A stretch of DNA of 64,000 bases from Falsigemmobacter faecalis (GTDB taxonomy: Bacteria; Pseudomonadota; Alphaproteobacteria; Rhodobacterales; Rhodobacteraceae). Below the pieces are notes generated by a model. That model made no database searches, was not told where the DNA came from, and saw only the letters and a list, made by a program, of their open reading frames with translations. Position numbers and translations under genes: made by a program. Below are positions 47,071-57,676 of the stretch, in pieces. Within the stretch, counting starts at the first letter, position 1. Each line of letters opens with the position of its first letter. The DNA lies in the NCBI RefSeq assembly GCF_003863335.1, contig NZ_RRAZ01000004.1, positions 1 to 64,000 on the forward strand, in the 5' to 3' direction.

Positions 47071-48116
47071 ATCCGTTGTCCATAAGGAGGAAGGCGGGTC
47101 TTGCCGGGAAACTCCGGCAGCGCCCGCAAAAGCGCCCCGCGCAGCCGGTCCCACTGCGCCCCAAGGAACACCAGGCCAAGGCCCAGTCCCAGGATCACCA
47201 GCATCGGGCTGTCAAAGAGGGCAAAGACGATCCCGACGGCATAGGCCGCGCCGGAAACCAGAAAGGAGCGCCGGTCGATCACCAGAGCGACCAGCGCCAG
47301 CAGGCCAAGGATCAGCAGCAGCGCAAGGCTTTGATCCGCCCCGAGAAGCCGCAGTGCGATCGGATTAATGATCGCAGGCGCGGCCAGCACATGCAGCCAG
47401 AAGCCCGTCGCCGCCCGGGTGGAAATCCGGCGCGGATCACTCAGATCAAAGCGCATGGCGATGGCAAAGCAGGCCAGACCAAAGCCCATCGACAACAGCG
47501 CCGGCAGCCCCTCAGAGGAGAAATGCAGGATCGCAAAAGCCTCATCAGGGACCATGTCGCGCTGCGCAAGCCAGGTCCAGAGCGTCGTAAAGACCGCCGC
47601 CCCGATCAAAAGCGCATCAAAAGGCACCCGGAACACCCGGTAGTGCAGCGCCATGCCAACCGCCGCCGTGGCAAAGGTCAAAGGCGCAAGCGCACTGCCG
47701 CGCAGGCCAAAGGCCTCCCCCAGGATGGCACCGAGGGTGAAAAAACTGATCCCGAACATCACCGCCAGCGCGATGGAGGGGGCCACCATCCGCCGCACCA
47801 GCGTGAAATAGCGCTGCACCCCGTAAAGCCCCGCCAGCGTCAGCAGAGCCCCGGCCAGCGCCGAAGGCGTCTCCGGCAGGCCGTTTGAGGCAAGCAGGAG
47901 TGCCAGCACCCCGGTCCAGCCCGCAAAGAGAATGCTGAGCCCGATGACAATGAAGATCTCATTGAAGCCGCGAAAGAGCTGAAACGGCTCTTCCGAGGGG
48001 GCGAGCCCCGCGGCGGTCGAGAGCCGCTGATCGGCCAGCGCCGTCAGACCCGAGGCCTGCGCCTCTGTGATCAGACCCGAGCGGATGGCGCTGTGCAGAT
48101 CCTCGCGACTGATCAT
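47067..48116 (-). CDS. Polytopic membrane protein encoded between hslV and hslU
   Basis: 349 residues. A short cytoplasmic N terminus ([20 protein letters not shown]) is followed by about ten hydrophobic segments (first [20 protein letters not shown]). The final segment ([20 protein letters not shown]) is followed by a basic tail. I do not recognise a named family; the opening resembles the N-terminal region of DUF2157-like proteins. It overlaps hslV and hslU by 4 bp each, so all three are translationally coupled. The function is unknown. Confidence 0.85.
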   Translation of the reverse strand: MISREDLHSAIRSGLITEAQASGLTALADQRLSTAAGLAPSEEPFQLFRGFNEIFIVIGLSILFAGWTGVLALLLASNGLPETPSALAGALLTLAGLYGVQRYFTLVRRMVAPSIALAVMFGISFFTLGAILGEAFGLRGSALAPLTFATAAVGMALHYRVFRVPFDALLIGAAVFTTLWTWLAQRDMVPDEAFAILHFSSEGLPALLSMGFGLACFAIAMRFDLSDPRRISTRAATGFWLHVLAAPAIINPIALRLLGADQSLALLLILGLLALVALVIDRRSFLVSGAAYAVGIVFALFDSPMLVILGLGLGLVFLGAQWDRLRGALLRALPEFPGKTRLPPYGQRI

Positions 48117-48673
48117 GGGGCGGGCACGCGCTCTACAGTGAGATTGCCGTTGGTATAGACGCAGATCGAGGCCGCAATCGCCATGGCGCGGCGTGCCACA
48201 TCCTCGGCCGAAAGATCGGTCTCCATCAGGCCGCGCGCTGCGGCCAGAGCAAAGTTGCCGCCCGAGCCGATGGCCGCCACGTCATGTTCCGGCTCCAGCA
48301 CATCGCCCGCGCCGGTGATGACGTAAAGCCCGTCGCCGTCGGTCACGATCAGCATGGCCTCCAGATTGCGCAGGTATTTGTCCATCCGCCAGTCTTTGGC
48401 CAGATCGACGCAGGCGCGCAAAAGCTGCCCCGGGGCGGCTTCCAGCTTGCGCTCCAGCCGTTCCAGCAGGGTGAAAGCATCGGCGGTGGATCCGGCAAAG
48501 CCCACCACCACATCGCGCCCGCCGGGAGAAAGTTTGCGCACCTTGCGCGCACTGCCTTTGATGACGGTCTGCCCCAGGCTCACCTGGCCGTCACCGGCAA
48601 TCACCACTTCCCCGCCCCGGCGCACGCCAAGAATTGTCGTCCCGTGCCAGCCGGGGAATTTATCGTCAGCCAT
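48113..48673 (-). CDS. hslV: Peptidase subunit HslV of the HslUV protease
   Basis: 186 residues from the chosen start [19 protein letters not shown]. Removal of an 11-residue propeptide exposes the catalytic Thr of TTILGVRR, the usual alphaproteobacterial form. [24 protein letters not shown] and [16 protein letters not shown] are conserved. I prefer the ATG at 48673 because GGAG lies 9 bases before it; an ATG at 48691 would add MTEHGT. First gene of the hslV-membrane-hslU unit. Confidence 0.95.
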   Translation of the reverse strand: MADDKFPGWHGTTILGVRRGGEVVIAGDGQVSLGQTVIKGSARKVRKLSPGGRDVVVGFAGSTADAFTLLERLERKLEAAPGQLLRACVDLAKDWRMDKYLRNLEAMLIVTDGDGLYVITGAGDVLEPEHDVAAIGSGGNFALAAARGLMETDLSAEDVARRAMAIAASICVYTNGNLTVERVPAP

Positions 48674-48741
48674 CGTGCCGTGCTCCGTCATAGTCCTGAT
48701 CCGATATGGCGGCAGGACCCGCAGGGTGCAAGGCCGCGACC

Positions 48742-49218
48742 TTAATCCACCGCAAGGCCAAGCGGCAGAATTGTGGTGGATTTGATCTCTTCCATGCTCA
48801 GAAGCGCGGTGACGTTGTAGATCCGCACCTCTGAAATCAGCGCCTGATAGAAAGTGTCATAGGCGCGGGCGTTTTTCACGCGGACCTTCAGGATATAATC
48901 GATGTCACCCGCCAGGCGGTGGGCCTCGAGCACCTCGGGGCGGCTTTGCAGCACCTGAAGGAACTTGCCCTGCCATCCGGCATCATGCTCAGAGGTGCGC
49001 ACCAGCACGAAAAAACAGGCCTCAAGCCCAAGCGCCTCGGCATCCAGAAGCGCCGTGGTGCGCAGGATCACACCGCTTTCTTTCATCCGCCGGATGCGGT
49101 TCCACACCGGCGTCTTGGAGCTGCTGACCCGCCGCGCAATCTCATCAAGCGAGAGCGAGGCATCTTCCTGGAGTGCGGCAAGGATTTTCCGATCCATCTC
49201 ATCCAGACGGGCAGCCAT
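48742..49218 (-). CDS. Lrp/AsnC-family transcriptional regulator
   Basis: 158 residues. [20 protein letters not shown] leads into the helix-turn-helix ([20 protein letters not shown]). The C-terminal RAM domain contains [13 protein letters not shown]. Such proteins respond to amino acids as octamers. ATG at 49218 is chosen because family similarity begins there, with AGGAG 13 bases upstream; the frame extends to 49359 without similarity. It is divergent from the ferredoxin-NADP reductase gene. Confidence 0.92.
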   Translation of the reverse strand: MAARLDEMDRKILAALQEDASLSLDEIARRVSSSKTPVWNRIRRMKESGVILRTTALLDAEALGLEACFFVLVRTSEHDAGWQGKFLQVLQSRPEVLEAHRLAGDIDYILKVRVKNARAYDTFYQALISEVRIYNVTALLSMEEIKSTTILPLGLAVD

Positions 49219-49509
49219 ACCATAGATCTCCTGATGACCGGGACAGATGCGCCCCTTATCGCTAATATCCGGGAATTCCTCCCAAAGCTCAAGGGTGGAA
49301 CCGCAGATCGGGGGCCGATCTCCCGCTCTGACACCCGTGACGATCCGCCGCCCTTGCACGAAAGGACTGCGGGGCGCATCTCCTCTTCGCGCGGCTTTCC
49401 CTTTGCCTCAGATTTCGCTAAGGGAAAAGCCGTTCTGAGTGCGGCCTGACAAGATGGGTCGCGACCTCGCTGTTGCGGTGCCTGACACCCTGAAACGGAC
49501 CCGAGACGC

Positions 49510-50328
49510 ATGACCGATATGCCCGCCTCTACCCGCCCTGCCACTCTGCTGCCCGATGCGCAGACCGTGACGGAGGTGAAACACTGGACCGACCGTCTGT
49601 TTTCCTTCCGCGTGACGCGGCCGCAAAGCCTGCGCTTTCGGTCGGGGGAATTTGTGATGATCGGCCTGACGGGCGAGAACGGCCGCCCGCTGCTGCGCGC
49701 CTATTCCATCGCCTCGCCCGCCTGGGATGATGAGCTGGAGTTCTATTCGATCAAAGTGCCGGAAGGTCCGCTGACCTCGAAGCTGCAGCACATCAAACCC
49801 GGCGATGAGATCATCCTGCGCCCCAAGCCCGTGGGCACCCTGGTGCATGATGCGCTGCTGCCGGGCAAACGGCTGTGGCTTTTGTCGACGGGGACCGGCT
49901 TTGCGCCCTTCGCCTCGCTGCTGCGCGAGCCGGAGACCTGGGAGAAATACGACCAGGTCATCATGATGCACACCTGCCGCGAAGTGGCGGAACTGGCTTA
50001 CGGCCAGGAGCTGGTCGCAAATCTGCGCGCGGATGAGCTGATCGGAGAGCTGATCGGCGACAAGCTGTTCTACTATCCGACCACCACCCGCGAAGACTTC
50101 AGCCATATGGGCCGCGTCACCGACAACCTCAGCTCCGGCAAGGTCTTCCGCGACCTCGGCCTTGAAGAGGGCCTGACGGCTGAGCGCGACCGCGCGATGA
50201 TCTGCGGTAGCCTGGCTTTCAACGTCGATGTCAAAGCCATCCTGGAAGGCGCGGGCCTGCGCGAGGGCGCAAATTCCGATCCCGGTCACTTCGTGGTCGA
50301 AAAAGCCTTCGTCGGCGAAGGTATCTGA
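49510..50328 (+). CDS. fpr: Ferredoxin-NADP reductase
   Basis: 272 residues. FAD-binding RAYSIASP and GPLTSKLQHI, NADP-binding STGTGFAPFASLLREP and GSLAFNVDVKAIL are the Fpr signatures, and the C-terminal VEKAFVGEGI is typical of the bacterial subclass. It moves electrons between NADPH and ferredoxin or flavodoxin, linked to oxidative stress and Fe-S supply. A terminator follows directly. Confidence 0.94.
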   Translation: MTDMPASTRPATLLPDAQTVTEVKHWTDRLFSFRVTRPQSLRFRSGEFVMIGLTGENGRPLLRAYSIASPAWDDELEFYSIKVPEGPLTSKLQHIKPGDEIILRPKPVGTLVHDALLPGKRLWLLSTGTGFAPFASLLREPETWEKYDQVIMMHTCREVAELAYGQELVANLRADELIGELIGDKLFYYPTTTREDFSHMGRVTDNLSSGKVFRDLGLEEGLTAERDRAMICGSLAFNVDVKAILEGAGLREGANSDPGHFVVEKAFVGEGI

Positions 50329-50346
50329 ACCGACAGTCCTCGCGAT

Positions 50347-50373
50347 AAGGGGCCGGATCTTCCGGCCCCTTTT
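50347..50373 (+). terminator. Terminator after fpr
   Basis: 11-bp perfect stem AAGGGGCCGGA (50347-50357) with 50361-50371 around TCT, running into TTTT. It lies 19 bp past the fpr stop. Confidence 0.92.
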
Positions 50374-51270
<897 letters not shown>

Positions 51271-51318
51271 TTCCGGGCCAAGGCCCGAACCCGAAACCGA
51301 AAACGGAAGGAACCAGGT

Positions 51319-52728
51319 ATGAGCAAGGTTCAGGACGTCCTTAAGCTTCTCAAGGACGAAGATGTCGCTTACGTCGACGTGCGCTTCACCGACCCGAAAG
51401 GCAAGCTCCAGCACGTGACGCTGGATGTGGACCTGGTCGACGAAGACTTCTTTGAAGAAGGCTTCATGTTCGACGGCTCCTCGATTGCCGGCTGGAAGTC
51501 GATCGATCAGTCCGACATGAAACTGATCCCGGACGCAGGCTCGGCCTATCTCGACCCCTTCTACGCGGAAAAAACGCTTTGCGTTCACTGCGACGTGGTT
51601 GAACCGGACACCGGCGAATCCTACGACCGCTGCCCGCGCCAGATCGCGAAAAAAGCAGAAGCCTACCTGAAGTCGACCGGTATCGGCGATACCGCTTACT
51701 TCGGCCCGGAAGCTGAATTCTTCATCTTCGACGACGTCCGTTACTCGGTCTCGCCGCAGAAAGTTTCCTACTCGATCGATGCTGCGGCGGCTGCCTGGAA
51801 CACCGATGCAGAGTTCGAATCCGGCAACCTCGCGCATCGCGCAGGCTTCAAGGGCGGCTATTTCCCGGTCAACCCGATCGACGAAGCGCAGGATCTGCGT
51901 TCGGAAATGCTGTCGACCATGAAGCGCATGGGCATGAAGGTCGACAAGCATCACCACGAAGTGGCGAGCTGCCAGCACGAACTCGGCCTGATCTTCGGTG
52001 GTCTGGTTGAGCAGGCTGACAACATCCAGAAATACAAATACGTGATCCACAACGTGGCCCACGCCTACGGCAAAACCGTGACCTTCATGCCGAAGCCCAT
52101 GAAGGGCGACAACGGCTCGGGCATGCACGTGAACATGTCGATCTGGAAAGACGGCAAGCCGCTGTTCTCGGGCGACAAATACGCTGACCTCAGCCAGGAA
52201 GCTCTGTGGTTCATCGGTGGTATCCTGAAGCACGCCAAGGCGCTGAACGCGATCACCAACCCGTCGACCAACTCCTACAAGCGTCTGATCCCGGGCTTTG
52301 AAGCTCCGGTTCTGCGCGCCTTCTCGGCACGCAACCGCTCGGGCTGCGTTCGTATTCCGTGGACGGAATCGCCGAAAGCCAAGCGCGTTGAAGCCCGCTT
52401 CCCCGATCCTTCGGCAAACCCCTACCTCGCGTTTGCAGCGCTCATGATGGCCGGCCTTGACGGCATCAAGAACAAGATCGACCCGGGCCCGGCTTCGGAC
52501 AAAGACCTCTACGACCTGCCGCCGGAAGAACTGGCAGCAATCCCGACCGTCTGCGGCTCGCTGCGTGAAGCGCTCGAAGAGCTGACCAAAGACATGGACT
52601 TCCTGCTGGCTGGTGACGTCTTCACCCGCGACCAGCTGGAATCCTACATCGCGCTGAAGTGGGAAGAGGTTTACGCCTACGAGCACACCCCGCACCCGGT
52701 CGAGTACCAGATGTACTACTCCTGCTGA
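51319..52728 (+). CDS. glnA: Glutamine synthetase type I
   Basis: 469 residues. Assimilates ammonium into glutamine. [26 protein letters not shown] (metal ligands), [24 protein letters not shown] and the adenylylation Tyr in [11 protein letters not shown] (about residue 398) are all present, so it is the regulated GSI-beta form. Its codon use is noticeably strict (GAA, AAG, CTG), as expected for a highly expressed gene. Confidence 0.98.
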   Translation: MSKVQDVLKLLKDEDVAYVDVRFTDPKGKLQHVTLDVDLVDEDFFEEGFMFDGSSIAGWKSIDQSDMKLIPDAGSAYLDPFYAEKTLCVHCDVVEPDTGESYDRCPRQIAKKAEAYLKSTGIGDTAYFGPEAEFFIFDDVRYSVSPQKVSYSIDAAAAAWNTDAEFESGNLAHRAGFKGGYFPVNPIDEAQDLRSEMLSTMKRMGMKVDKHHHEVASCQHELGLIFGGLVEQADNIQKYKYVIHNVAHAYGKTVTFMPKPMKGDNGSGMHVNMSIWKDGKPLFSGDKYADLSQEALWFIGGILKHAKALNAITNPSTNSYKRLIPGFEAPVLRAFSARNRSGCVRIPWTESPKAKRVEARFPDPSANPYLAFAALMMAGLDGIKNKIDPGPASDKDLYDLPPEELAAIPTVCGSLREALEELTKDMDFLLAGDVFTRDQLESYIALKWEEVYAYEHTPHPVEYQMYYSC

Positions 52729-52749
52729 TCCCTTTCGGATCAGCCGCAG

Positions 52750-52816
52750 GCGAAGCACCCCCGGGGGCTTCGCTTTGCGAAAGCTGACAGCGGCTCCCTT
52801 CGGGGGGCCGTTTTTA
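52750..52816 (+). terminator. Double hairpin terminator after glnA
   Basis: First hairpin: GCGAAGC (52750-52756) with GCTTCGC (52767-52773). Second: CGGCTCCC (from 52791) with GGGGGCCG (to 52810) around TTCG, then TTTTTATTT. The second is the rho-independent signal. Confidence 0.85.
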
Positions 52817-52889
52817 TTTGGCCCGGCCCGGGGCTGGTCGCAGGACGCCTGCGGGGCTACCTTTCAGCACATCTGAAGGGAGATCGTTC

Positions 52890-53585
52890 ATGACCACTGC
52901 CTCTGACAGCCCCGCCGCTTCCCGCTGGGCCCCGCAGCAGCCCAAAGCCATTCAGTTTTATTCCTACCCCACGCCCAATGGCGTCAAAGTCTCGCTGATG
53001 CTCGAAGAGACCGGCCTGCCCTATGACGCCCATCTGGTCGATTTTGGCAAAGGCGATCAGAAAACCCCGGCCTTTCTTGCCGTGAACCCCAATGGCAAAA
53101 TCCCGGCGATCTATGACCCCGAAGGCCCGGACGGCCGCCCGGTGACGCTGTTTGAAAGCGGCGCGATCCTGCTTTATCTGGCTGAGAAGTCCGGAAAATT
53201 CATGCCCGCCGATCAGAAGTGGCAGATCACCCAATGGCTGATGTTCCAGATGGCGGGCATCGGGCCGATGTTCGGGCAGTTCGGCTTTTTCCACCACTAT
53301 GCCGGTAAAGCCGTCGAAGACCCCCTCCCGCGCGAGCGTTACCGCGCAGAGGCCGCACGGCTGCTGACGGTCCTTGATGGCGCTTTGGAAGGCCAGGACT
53401 GGATCGCGGGCGATTATTCCATCGCCGATATGGCCATCGGCCCCTGGCTGCATGGCATGATGCATCACTACAAAGGTGCAGAGGCGGTGGGCTGGAATGA
53501 TCTGAAAAACGTCCCCGCCTATTTTGCGCGGTTCATGGCCCGCCCGGCGGTGCAGCGCGCGCTGAATATCCCCGCCGTGGCCTGA
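52890..53585 (+). CDS. Glutathione S-transferase (YghU-like)
   Basis: 231 residues. N-terminal thioredoxin fold: FYSYPTPNGVKVSLMLEETG, NPNGKIPAI and the glutathione-binding LFESGAILLYLAEK. C-terminal helical domain with GDYSIADMAIGPWL. The arrangement is that of YghU/YfcG-type nu-class enzymes, which have disulphide-bond reductase activity. ATG at 52890 follows AAGGGAG; the frame open from 52818 overlaps the glnA terminator and is not used. Confidence 0.9.
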   Translation: MTTASDSPAASRWAPQQPKAIQFYSYPTPNGVKVSLMLEETGLPYDAHLVDFGKGDQKTPAFLAVNPNGKIPAIYDPEGPDGRPVTLFESGAILLYLAEKSGKFMPADQKWQITQWLMFQMAGIGPMFGQFGFFHHYAGKAVEDPLPRERYRAEAARLLTVLDGALEGQDWIAGDYSIADMAIGPWLHGMMHHYKGAEAVGWNDLKNVPAYFARFMARPAVQRALNIPAVA

Positions 53586-53682
53586 GCCTGAGCCTGCGGA
53601 TGCAGCGGGGCGCGCTCCGCTGCATCACGACTGGACAAGTCGGGATTAAGAGAGCAGTCTGGCAGCGCAGAGCCGGGGGGAT

Positions 53683-54141
53683 ATGATGCGTAAGTTCATG
53701 GTGGTGCTCGATGACAGTCGCGAATGCCTGAATGCGATGCGCTATGCCACGCTCAGGGCCTCGCATACCCATGCGGCCGTGGTGATCCTTTCCATCATTC
53801 CGCCGGAAGAGTTTCAGCACTGGATGGGCGTCGCCGATCTGATGCGGGCCGAAGCGCGCGAGCGGATTGAGGCGCATTTTGAGGTCTTCGCCAAATGGAT
53901 GCGCTCAAAACATAACGTCCATCCGACCCTTGTGATCCGTGAGGGGGAAGTGGCGGCAGAAGTCCTGGCGCAGCTGCGCGAGGACCCGGAAATCGGCGTG
54001 CTGGTGCTGGGGGCGGGCTCGGATAAATCGGGCCCCGGTCCACTGGTGACGCTTTTGTCAAAAGGCTCGGCCAATCTGCCCTGCCCGGTCACCATCGTGC
54101 CGGGCGAGATGTCGAAAGAGCGGCTTGAGGCGATTACCTGA
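53683..54141 (+). CDS. Universal stress protein, UspA family
   Basis: 152 residues. FMVVLDDSRECLNAMRYA opens the fold, and VLVLGAGSDKSGPGPLVTLL has the G-x-x-x-x-x-x-x-G-(S) ATP-binding pattern near the C terminus (spacing somewhat altered). Start ATG at 53683 or 53686 (MMRKF); GGGGGG lies upstream. Convergent with the Alph_Pro_TM gene, 3 bp between stops, so the transcripts probably overlap. Confidence 0.85.
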   Translation: MMRKFMVVLDDSRECLNAMRYATLRASHTHAAVVILSIIPPEEFQHWMGVADLMRAEARERIEAHFEVFAKWMRSKHNVHPTLVIREGEVAAEVLAQLREDPEIGVLVLGAGSDKSGPGPLVTLLSKGSANLPCPVTIVPGEMSKERLEAIT

Positions 54142-54144
54142 CGC

Positions 54145-54912
54145 TCAGCTCCGGAAGCGGTTAAACGCCGCCGAGGCCAGCCAGCCCGCCGCAATCGCCA
54201 GGGCCAGCGACAGGATGCCATAGATCAGCGGCTGATCGAGGGCGAGGCGGTGCAAAAACCGCTCAAGCCCTTCTTTATGCACATCAATCAACTGCTCTTC
54301 TTCGGCGATCACCCGGCCTTCGCGCAACAGAAACACCCGGGTCCGGAAGATGCCTTCCGTCAGATTGGCCGGCAGCAGCACATCGGCACGGATCAGCACC
54401 TCACGCTCAAGCTGCACCCCGCCGTCATCGCGGCTGAAGGCCCCGCTTTGGGTGCGAAGCCGCATCAGCGCCTCTGTGAACAGCGCGGTATCATCCGCCT
54501 GATGCACCACCCCGATGGTGCGCACCATCTGCGGCAGCGTGATGCGGTGACGCAGATCATCGGTGGCCGAGAGGATCTCTTCGAGCGGGCGGGTTGAGGC
54601 TACGGCGTAATAGACCGGGGCCGAAGTGACCTCGACCGCATCCGTATTGACCCAGATCCCGAAGACCCGCTCTTTGCGGCGCACCGTCACCGGGCCCGAG
54701 GGGCCTTCGATGGTCACAATGACATCCAGAGGGCCGTCCGGTGCGGGCGCATCCCGCGCCACCGCCCCAAAGACCATGATCTCAGAGCCGTCGAAATTGA
54801 CGGTGATCCCCACCCGGCTTTGCGACAGGCCGGTAACGACATCCTCCGCCACAGCGGGGGTAGCCGCGCCCAGCAGGAAAAGGGCACTCAGAAGGCGGCG
54901 CAGACCCCTCAT
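54145..54912 (-). CDS. Conserved alphaproteobacterial transmembrane protein (TIGR02186)
   Basis: 255 residues. Signal peptide (MRGLRRLLSALFLLGAATPAVA), periplasmic beta-rich part (SRVGITVNFDGSEIMVFGAV, GIWVNTDAVEV), and one C-terminal membrane helix (IYGILSLALAIAAGWLASAA). The layout fits the Alph_Pro_TM family. It is coupled to the TSUP permease gene by a 4-bp overlap, an arrangement that recurs in this lineage; a joint role in export of a sulfur compound is possible. Confidence 0.82.
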   Translation of the reverse strand: MRGLRRLLSALFLLGAATPAVAEDVVTGLSQSRVGITVNFDGSEIMVFGAVARDAPAPDGPLDVIVTIEGPSGPVTVRRKERVFGIWVNTDAVEVTSAPVYYAVASTRPLEEILSATDDLRHRITLPQMVRTIGVVHQADDTALFTEALMRLRTQSGAFSRDDGGVQLEREVLIRADVLLPANLTEGIFRTRVFLLREGRVIAEEEQLIDVHKEGLERFLHRLALDQPLIYGILSLALAIAAGWLASAAFNRFRS

Positions 54913-55826
54913 GGCAGCCGCCCCGGCGTCAGCACGTAAAGCTCTCCCGGCGTGATCAGCAGATCAAGGGCGATCTTCAGCGACATCGTCAGCACCAAAA
55001 GCGCCAGCAGCAGCCGCAGCCGTTCGGCCTTGAGCTTCAGCCCGATCCGCGTGCCGATCTGCGCGCCGATCACGCCGCCCACGATCAGCATCACCGCCAG
55101 CAGAATATCGACCGAATAGGCCGTGATCGCATGCATCAGCGTGGTGAAAGCGGTCACAAAGATGATCTGGAAAAGCGAGGTCCCGACCACGACTTTCGTG
55201 GGCATCCCCAGCAGATAGATCATCGCCGGCACCATGATAAAGCCGCCGCCGACCCCCATGATGGCCGCCAGAAAGCCCACCGCCGCCCCGACCATGATCG
55301 GGGGGATCGCGCTGATATAAAGCCCCGAGGCGCGGAATTTCATCTTCAGCGGCAGCCGGTGCACCAGGCGGTGCTGATGCGCGCGGCGCGGGGCCGTATT
55401 GGTCTGCGCACGGCGGATGGCGCGCAGGCTTTCCTGCAGCATCATCAGCCCGATCAGCCCGAGAAACAGCACATAAGACAGCTGCACCAGCAGCTCAACC
55501 TGGCCCATTTCGCGCAGGATCGAAAAGACCCAGATCCCGACCGCCGAGCCGACCATGCCGCCGCCCAAGAGCACCAGCCCCATCCGGAAATCGACCGTGC
55601 GCCGTTTGACATGCGCCAGAACGCCCGAGACCGAGGAGGCCACCACCTGGTTTGCGCCGGTCGCCACAGCCACCCCCGGCGGCACACCGATCAGCATCAG
55701 CAAAGGCGTGATCAGAAAGCCGCCGCCCACGCCGAACATGCCCGACAGCACCCCGACCACGCCGCCAAGGCCCAGCAGAGTCAAAGCATTGACCGAGACC
55801 TCAGCGATGGGAAGATAAAGCTGCAT
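54909..55826 (-). CDS. TSUP-family (TauE/SafE) permease
   Basis: 305 residues, with two homologous halves each with a GVGGGFLITPLL or GVGGGFIMVPAM motif, about eight membrane segments. A basic loop (RRAQTNTAPRRAHQHRLVHR) joins the halves. Family members export sulfite, sulfoacetate or related anions. ATG at 55826 follows AGG; the longer frame to 55871 adds 15 residues with no similarity. Confidence 0.9.
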   Translation of the reverse strand: MQLYLPIAEVSVNALTLLGLGGVVGVLSGMFGVGGGFLITPLLMLIGVPPGVAVATGANQVVASSVSGVLAHVKRRTVDFRMGLVLLGGGMVGSAVGIWVFSILREMGQVELLVQLSYVLFLGLIGLMMLQESLRAIRRAQTNTAPRRAHQHRLVHRLPLKMKFRASGLYISAIPPIMVGAAVGFLAAIMGVGGGFIMVPAMIYLLGMPTKVVVGTSLFQIIFVTAFTTLMHAITAYSVDILLAVMLIVGGVIGAQIGTRIGLKLKAERLRLLLALLVLTMSLKIALDLLITPGELYVLTPGRLP

Positions 55827-55908
55827 GAAGACCTGAAGCGCCAGAGTAGCGGAGAGCCTCCACAGTTGCACCCCGTGGCGGCATTGTCAAAGCGACCGAA
55901 GCCGCGCC

Positions 55909-56325
55909 TTACGGCAGGCGGCGCGTCAGCACCAGGGCATCGACCGCAGTGCCCGCAGCCGTGCGGTAATAGCCCCGGCGCCGCCCCGCATTCTGCCAGC
56001 CTTCGGCCGCGTAAAGCGCGCGGGCGGCGGTGTTGTCCTCGGCCACCTCCAGAAAGGCGCTGACGGCCCCAAGTGCTGCGCTGCCGTCCTGAAAGGCGGC
56101 CATCAGGCGACGGCCCAGCCCCTGGCGCTGTGCGGCGGGATCGACGGCGATGGACAAAAGCTCGGCCTCATCCAAAGTCACCCGGCCCAGCACAAAGCCC
56201 CCCGGCAGCACCCGCAACACGGCTCCGGGAGCCGAGGCCAGATCGCGCAGTTCCACCGCGCTCCAGGGGCGGGGATGGGTGAAGCATTTCGCATGGATCT
56301 GCGCCAGCGCCGCAAATTCAGGCAT
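55909..56325 (-). CDS. rimI: Ribosomal-protein-alanine N-acetyltransferase RimI-like
   Basis: 138 residues, GNAT fold: AQIHAKCFTHPRPWSAVEL, ELLSIAVDPAAQRQGLGRRL (acetyl-CoA site) and LEVAEDNTAARALYAAEGW. It acetylates the N terminus of S18 in the family prototype. The start overlaps the tsaB stop by 8 bp, the usual tsaB-rimI pair. Confidence 0.92.
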   Translation of the reverse strand: MPEFAALAQIHAKCFTHPRPWSAVELRDLASAPGAVLRVLPGGFVLGRVTLDEAELLSIAVDPAAQRQGLGRRLMAAFQDGSAALGAVSAFLEVAEDNTAARALYAAEGWQNAGRRRGYYRTAAGTAVDALVLTRRLP

Positions 56326-57040
56326 CGAGGATCACAGGCGGCGGGTCCGAGGGCGGTGCGGCATCCGCCGGACGCACATAAAGCGGTGCCGGACGCGGCA
56401 GCGCTGCCCCCGATCCCAGACGCCGGGTCGCAATCCGGATCATCACCTGCGGCAGATCGAAGTCCTCAAGCGCGCTCCAATGCGGCAGATCGCGCAGGCC
56501 AAGGCCAAGCCCGGCCGCAATCTCTGCCGCCGCATGACCGGTGACATCGGCGCTGAGCTGCGCCAGATCCGGTTCCCCCTCGCCCGGGGTCAGCAGATGC
56601 GGGGCCGCCAGCGGCGCACCTCCGCCAAAGCGCTGCAGATAGGCCCGCCCCTGAGGCGCGGGAAGCGCGATGAGCAAAGGCCCCTCGCCCGCTCCCTCGG
56701 CCTGAATTTCAAACTGCGAGACACCCACCGCCGGGATTTTCAGCGCCAGCGCCAGCCCGCGGGCCGCCGCCACCGCGATGCGGATGCCGGTGAAATTTCC
56801 AGGCCCCGTCCCCACCGCCAGGGCAGAAAGGTCGCGAAAGCCCAGCCCCTCTGCAGCCAGAAGCTCGCTCAGCATCGGCATCAGCCGCTCAGCCTGGCCT
56901 TTGGCCATATCTTCGCGCCACATGGGCCGGCCTGAAAGGCCCGCCATGATCCAGGGACCGGAGGTATCAAAAGCCAGAACCGGCCCTTTCGGGGCCGGTT
57001 CGCGCGCGGGCGCCAGGGCGCTTTGCAGATCAGATGTCAT
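56318..57040 (-). CDS. tsaB: tRNA threonylcarbamoyladenosine protein TsaB
   Basis: 240 residues. Helps TsaD make t6A37 in tRNA. GPVLAFDTSGPWIMAGLSG opens the ASKHA fold, and GTGPGNFTGIRIAVAAARGLAL is the family signature. The N terminus has about 20 extra residues (MTSDLQSALAPAREPAPK). ATG at 57040 is 1 bp past the nfu gene stop; a start at 57103 would overlap that gene and is not favoured. Confidence 0.93.
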   Translation of the reverse strand: MTSDLQSALAPAREPAPKGPVLAFDTSGPWIMAGLSGRPMWREDMAKGQAERLMPMLSELLAAEGLGFRDLSALAVGTGPGNFTGIRIAVAAARGLALALKIPAVGVSQFEIQAEGAGEGPLLIALPAPQGRAYLQRFGGGAPLAAPHLLTPGEGEPDLAQLSADVTGHAAAEIAAGLGLGLRDLPHWSALEDFDLPQVMIRIATRRLGSGAALPRPAPLYVRPADAAPPSDPPPVILDA

Positions 57041-57041
57041 C

Positions 57042-57599
57042 TCAGGCAGCGACCGGGCGAACCTCGGTGACTTCCGGGATATAGTGACGCAGCAGGTTCT
57101 CAATGCCCATCTTCAGGGTGAGCGTTGACGACGGGCAGCCTGCGCAGGCGCCCTTCATATGCAGATAGACCACGCCGCGGTCAAAACCGTGGAAGGTGAT
57201 ATCGCCACCGTCCTGCGCCACAGCCGGACGCACGCGGGTGTCGAGCAGATCTTTGATCTGACGGACAATCTCACCGTCTTCGCCGTCATGGGCCATATGG
57301 GCGGCGGCGGCCTCCCCCTCAATGACCGGGGCGCCGGACTGGAAATGCTCCATGATGGCGCCAAGGATTGCAGGTTTCACATGCTCCCAGGCGACATCGG
57401 CGGCCTTGGTTACGGTGACGAAATCATGGCCAAGAAAGACCCCCGTCACACCACCGGTCGCAAAGACCCGGCGCGCGAGCGGCGATTTCTGCGCGGCTTC
57501 CAGCGAGGGAAAGTCCGCGGTGCCGAGATCCATGACCTCACGGCCAGGCAGGAATTTCAGCGTTGCGGGGTTCGGGGTGGTTTCGGTCTGAATGAACAT
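57042..57599 (-). CDS. NifU-family Fe-S scaffold/carrier (NfuA type)
   Basis: 185 residues. N-terminal Nfu_N domain (MFIQTETTPNPATLKFLPGR, DFVTVTKAADVAWEHVKP) and C-terminal NifU domain with the cluster-binding C-x-x-C in GACAGCPSST. It carries 4Fe-4S clusters to target enzymes. It leads a minus-strand unit with tsaB and rimI. Confidence 0.93.
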   Translation of the reverse strand: MFIQTETTPNPATLKFLPGREVMDLGTADFPSLEAAQKSPLARRVFATGGVTGVFLGHDFVTVTKAADVAWEHVKPAILGAIMEHFQSGAPVIEGEAAAAHMAHDGEDGEIVRQIKDLLDTRVRPAVAQDGGDITFHGFDRGVVYLHMKGACAGCPSSTLTLKMGIENLLRHYIPEVTEVRPVAA

Positions 57600-57676
57600 G
57601 GCGGTCCCTCCGGGGCGTTGAAATGGATATGCGACCGGGGGGCGGGTCTGTCAAGGCAAGCGCCCCTCCGGGGGGC

